Origin: Monocercomonoides exilis
Taxonomy: Eukaryota > Preaxostyla > Oxymonadida > Polymastigidae
Length of the DNA: 64,000 nt
Direction of reading: 5' to 3'
Assembly: GCA_001643675.2 (NCBI GenBank)
Contig: LSRY02000019.1
Coordinates: 878,001-942,000, forward strand
Within the stretch, counting starts at the first letter, position 1; every line of letters begins with the position of its first letter. Positions 61,612 through 64,000 of the stretch are shown here, in pieces. A model generated the notes under the pieces. It searched no databases and was not told the origin of the DNA. It saw only the letters and a program-made list of their open reading frames with translations. The translations under genes were made by a program, and so were the position numbers.

Positions 61612-63290
61612 AATCCAAAATAAAGAAGTGACAAATTTTCATCAAAATGACAAGTGAAAGACAAAAGAACTAGGAAAATGAAGACGAGCCAGTTGAAAGA
61701 AAAAAAGAAAAAGAAAGAAAAAAAGAAAAATGAAAGAGAATGCTTCATTCTAAAGCAGAAAAACTCCTCAAGTTCTGATTTTGAAGCGGACATTGAATCT
61801 TATGATATCGGTCCTGGAAGAATCAGAAGAAGAAGAAATGAAAGAGAAGCAAAAGATTATCGAAACCTTCACAAAGGAAAATATTTAATAGCAGAAAATA
61901 GCAAAAGGAAATGCTGATAAGAAAGCAACTTAAAAGAAGAAGAAGAAAAGCAAGCAGTGAAAAAAACAAATTCATATTTGAAGCGAAAGAAATCGAAGAT
62001 AAAAGGAAGGATATCATATGAGGGAAGTGACGAAGATGATGAAGACGACATGAACATGACAAAAAAGAAGAGTGTAACAAGAAGAAGAAGAAGAAGAAGA
62101 GGGAAAGGGAAAAGGAGTAGGAGAAGAAGAAGAAGAAGGGTGGGCAGATGAAAAGAACAAATTCACATTTGAAGAGAAAGAAATCGAAGATAAAAGGAAG
62201 GATATCATATGAGGGAAGCGAAGAAGAGGAAGAGGAAGATAACGAAGGAGAGTATGAAAGAAATGAAGAAGAAGAAGAAGATTATGATGACGATGAAGGC
62301 AAAGAAAGCGAAGAAGACGAGGAAGCAACGCCAAGCGAAGAGAACAAGTTCGAAGATCTGTCGAAGTCGAAGTCGAAGTCAAAAATAAAATACGTTCCCT
62401 TTCTTGGTTCATCCTGGCTGGATCAGAGTTTTTGGGAGCTTGGCGACTTCTGCGAACAGCCCAGCATTACAGAAAAGGAGCAGACAAAAGAGAGGAACCA
62501 AGATTTCAGCTTCTGCACACTCTTTCTTTCGTTCTTCCCTTCTGATTGTCGCACTATTTGTGCAGTTGTGACACAGCGCCCGCTCTTCTTTGAAAACCTC
62601 TTTGCGAATCCAATTGAAGTTGTGCATCCGACACTGAAATTGGAGAATGTTTGTGGGAAGATGGATGTATCACTCGAAGAGCAGATCAGAACAAAAGTGA
62701 ATTTCATCAGACTGGTAGAGAATAAAATAGACAATTGTTTGTGCTTTTGAAGCGATTATGTTCAATAATTCATTTACATTAACTTCTTATTTTTATTTTT
62801 TGTTTATTCATAAATTTAATTTTTCCCATCAGATGATCAGTCTGTCACCATCCTCTCCCGCACCCTTCGTGTTTTCGTGTACAACACCCACAAAATGCTG
62901 TCTAAAAAGCCTCTTTCGAATTTTCTTGTGAAAGGCAAAGCTTCTTCGATGCAACTCAAAGATGGAAAAAAGATGAACATTGTCAATTACTTCCCTCCTT
63001 CAAAAGCCAAAAAAACATCTTTTGTTCGCTTTTGCTGTCCACATCAGCTTTTGACACTGATATTTAAAGTTGAATTTGAACTGCTCATTCCGATCCCACT
63101 TCCCCATCTACCTGTTTCAGACGGCTCTTTTTTCTTTTCGAAGGAAGGTAGATTTGGATATGAAGCGCCAAAAGTGATGATTTCAGATAAGGAAAAGAGG
63201 AAAATATGTGTCGTGTGGAAGGAATTCAGGCCATTGAGGCGAGTTCGGAGAGAGAGAGAGAGATAAAAAAGAGGAAGGAGACGAGGAAGA
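61612..63290 (+). pseudogene. Lysine/acid-rich coding fragments with internal duplication
   Basis: Coding-like plus-strand pieces in changing frames: 61654-61917 (SDFEADIESYDIGPGRIRRR), 61957-62151 and 62148-62750 (FWELGDFCEQPSIT; HPTLKLENVCGKMDVSLEEQ), then after a possible intron (donor GTAGAG near 62715, acceptor CCCATCAG near 62832) the segment RTLRVFVYNTHKMLSKKPL and a hydrophobic/charged continuation to about 63266. A ~100-base segment is repeated 191 bases apart (61957 and 62148), which shifts the frame. TLRVFVYNT faintly recalls the TLRIYVFNT segment of SMARCD/SWP73 chromatin-remodelling subunits, but the SWIB domain is not seen, so I do not name it. Probably an eroding or mis-assembled gene for a nuclear-type protein. 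Confidence 0.4.
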
Positions 63291-64000
63291 TGGAGAAGAG
63301 GGATAGAGATAATGATGAGGATGAAAGTGACGATGATGAAAGCGATGAAGAAGATGATTACGATGATGATGACGATAATGAAGCATTTAACAAGCCAAGC
63401 AAATAAAAACTTTCGCGGAAGCAAGAGAAAAAACTCAAGCAAAAAAACACTTTTCCTTCATCGTCCTCTTTTCTCTTCTTCTTCTTCTTCATTGTCTTCT
63501 TCTCGTCCTCTTTCTCATTCTCTTTCTATCTCTCAAAGAGAAAGAGAACAAACAAGAGGAAGAATGCAAAGTGGAACAGCAAAATACTCTCAATAATCAG
63601 CAAATGATTTAATCTTGTGGCAAAACATCGTTTTGAATGAAATGATGCTGAGAGGAGACAAACCAACAAGCATCATTTCTTCTTCCTTTTCCTCTTTCTC
63701 CACCTCTTCTTCTGCTCCTTTATCTTTATCTTCATCATCATCATCTTCTTCTTCTTCTTCATTGTCTTCTTCTTCCACTTCTTCCTCTTCATCACATTCT
63801 CATTCTTCCCCCTTTGCCTTCTCTCTTCTTTCAAACAATTTCTTTCCGATAAATGCAATGTTCTTCACTCCATCAGACTATTTTATCATTTCTGCAACCT
63901 TATTTTCCAAAGTCCACTTAGGCTTCGCATTCAGCTCCGTCTGATCCTTCATCACCATTGCAGTTTCCTAATTTTCATGTCATCTCGCTCACGCACTCCA
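63291..64000. other. Low-complexity acidic/serine-type sequence, no reliable gene
   Basis: D/E-rich codons in the plus strand (63300-63405) pass into serine-codon-rich sequence (63600-63850). Its reverse strand gives an E/D/K-rich frame interrupted by TAG and TGA, with a compact coding-like piece near the window edge (AMVMKDQTELNAKPKWT, reverse strand, about 63905-63955). Strand and gene boundaries cannot be decided. Confidence 0.3.

Noticed and set aside
62877-63266. SMARCD/SWP73 identity for the TLRVFVYNT segment
   Set aside because: Only a nine-residue resemblance; no SWIB domain or following conserved block could be found.

Overview
This window looks like nuclear DNA of a unicellular eukaryote. 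Genes are interrupted by short GT-AG introns (45 to 254 bases in the 30 intron models reconstructed here). Intergenic DNA is very AT-rich and full of homopolymers and microsatellites, and several proteins carry huge poly-serine tracts. TAA, TAG and TGA all end long reading frames, so the host code appears standard. An anaerobe-type iron alcohol dehydrogenase, a membrane-anchored pseudokinase and a large Kelch receptor suggest a metamonad. The style of the pseudokinase and of the 452-residue gene at 45.2-46.7 kb reminds me of the oxymonad Monocercomonoides, but that is memory-based and unchecked.

Layout. 0-5 kb: a 1610-aa serine-rich multi-pass membrane protein (+). 5.1-9.4 kb: a coiled-coil/WD40 protein in nine recognisable exons (-). 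9.8-15.2 kb: a giant palindrome with two 2429-bp arms around a 520-bp spacer; each arm carries a complete iron alcohol dehydrogenase gene with one intron. 16-18.5 kb: an LMBRD1-like lysosomal membrane protein (-), followed by a small coiled-coil gene, tentatively BORC/BLOC-1-like. 19.9-24.6 kb: eroded sequence leading into a receptor-like pseudokinase (+). 25.7-27.8 kb: the p97/Cdc48 adaptor p47 (UBA-SEP-UBX) in nine exons (-). 27.9-30.9 kb: a foldback element and a decayed Merlin (IS1595/ISXO2-like) transposase; its 3' flank is also found in the spacer of the palindrome. 31.2-34.0 kb: an array of 23 thirty-residue ankyrin-like repeats broken by three lesions, then a 750-bp polypyrimidine tract. 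34.6-39.8 kb: a 1719-aa disordered protein (+). 40.8-44.9 kb: a Kelch/cysteine-rich membrane receptor (-). 45.2-47.9 kb: two small spliced genes of unknown function (+). 48.6-59.6 kb: a CAND1 orthologue inflated to 3378 aa by poly-serine insertions, in seven exons (-). 60-64 kb: serine-, lysine- and acid-rich sequence with frameshifts and in-frame stops, probably one or more eroding genes.

How the genes relate. There is no operon logic; neighbours sit on either strand. Recurring themes are protein turnover and membrane traffic (CAND1 for cullin ligases, p47 for Cdc48, LMBRD1-like and the possible BORC subunit for lysosomes), fermentation (the duplicated dehydrogenase) and surface sensing (Kelch receptor, pseudokinase). 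The most unusual structure is the apparently perfect inverted duplication of the dehydrogenase gene around transposon-related DNA.
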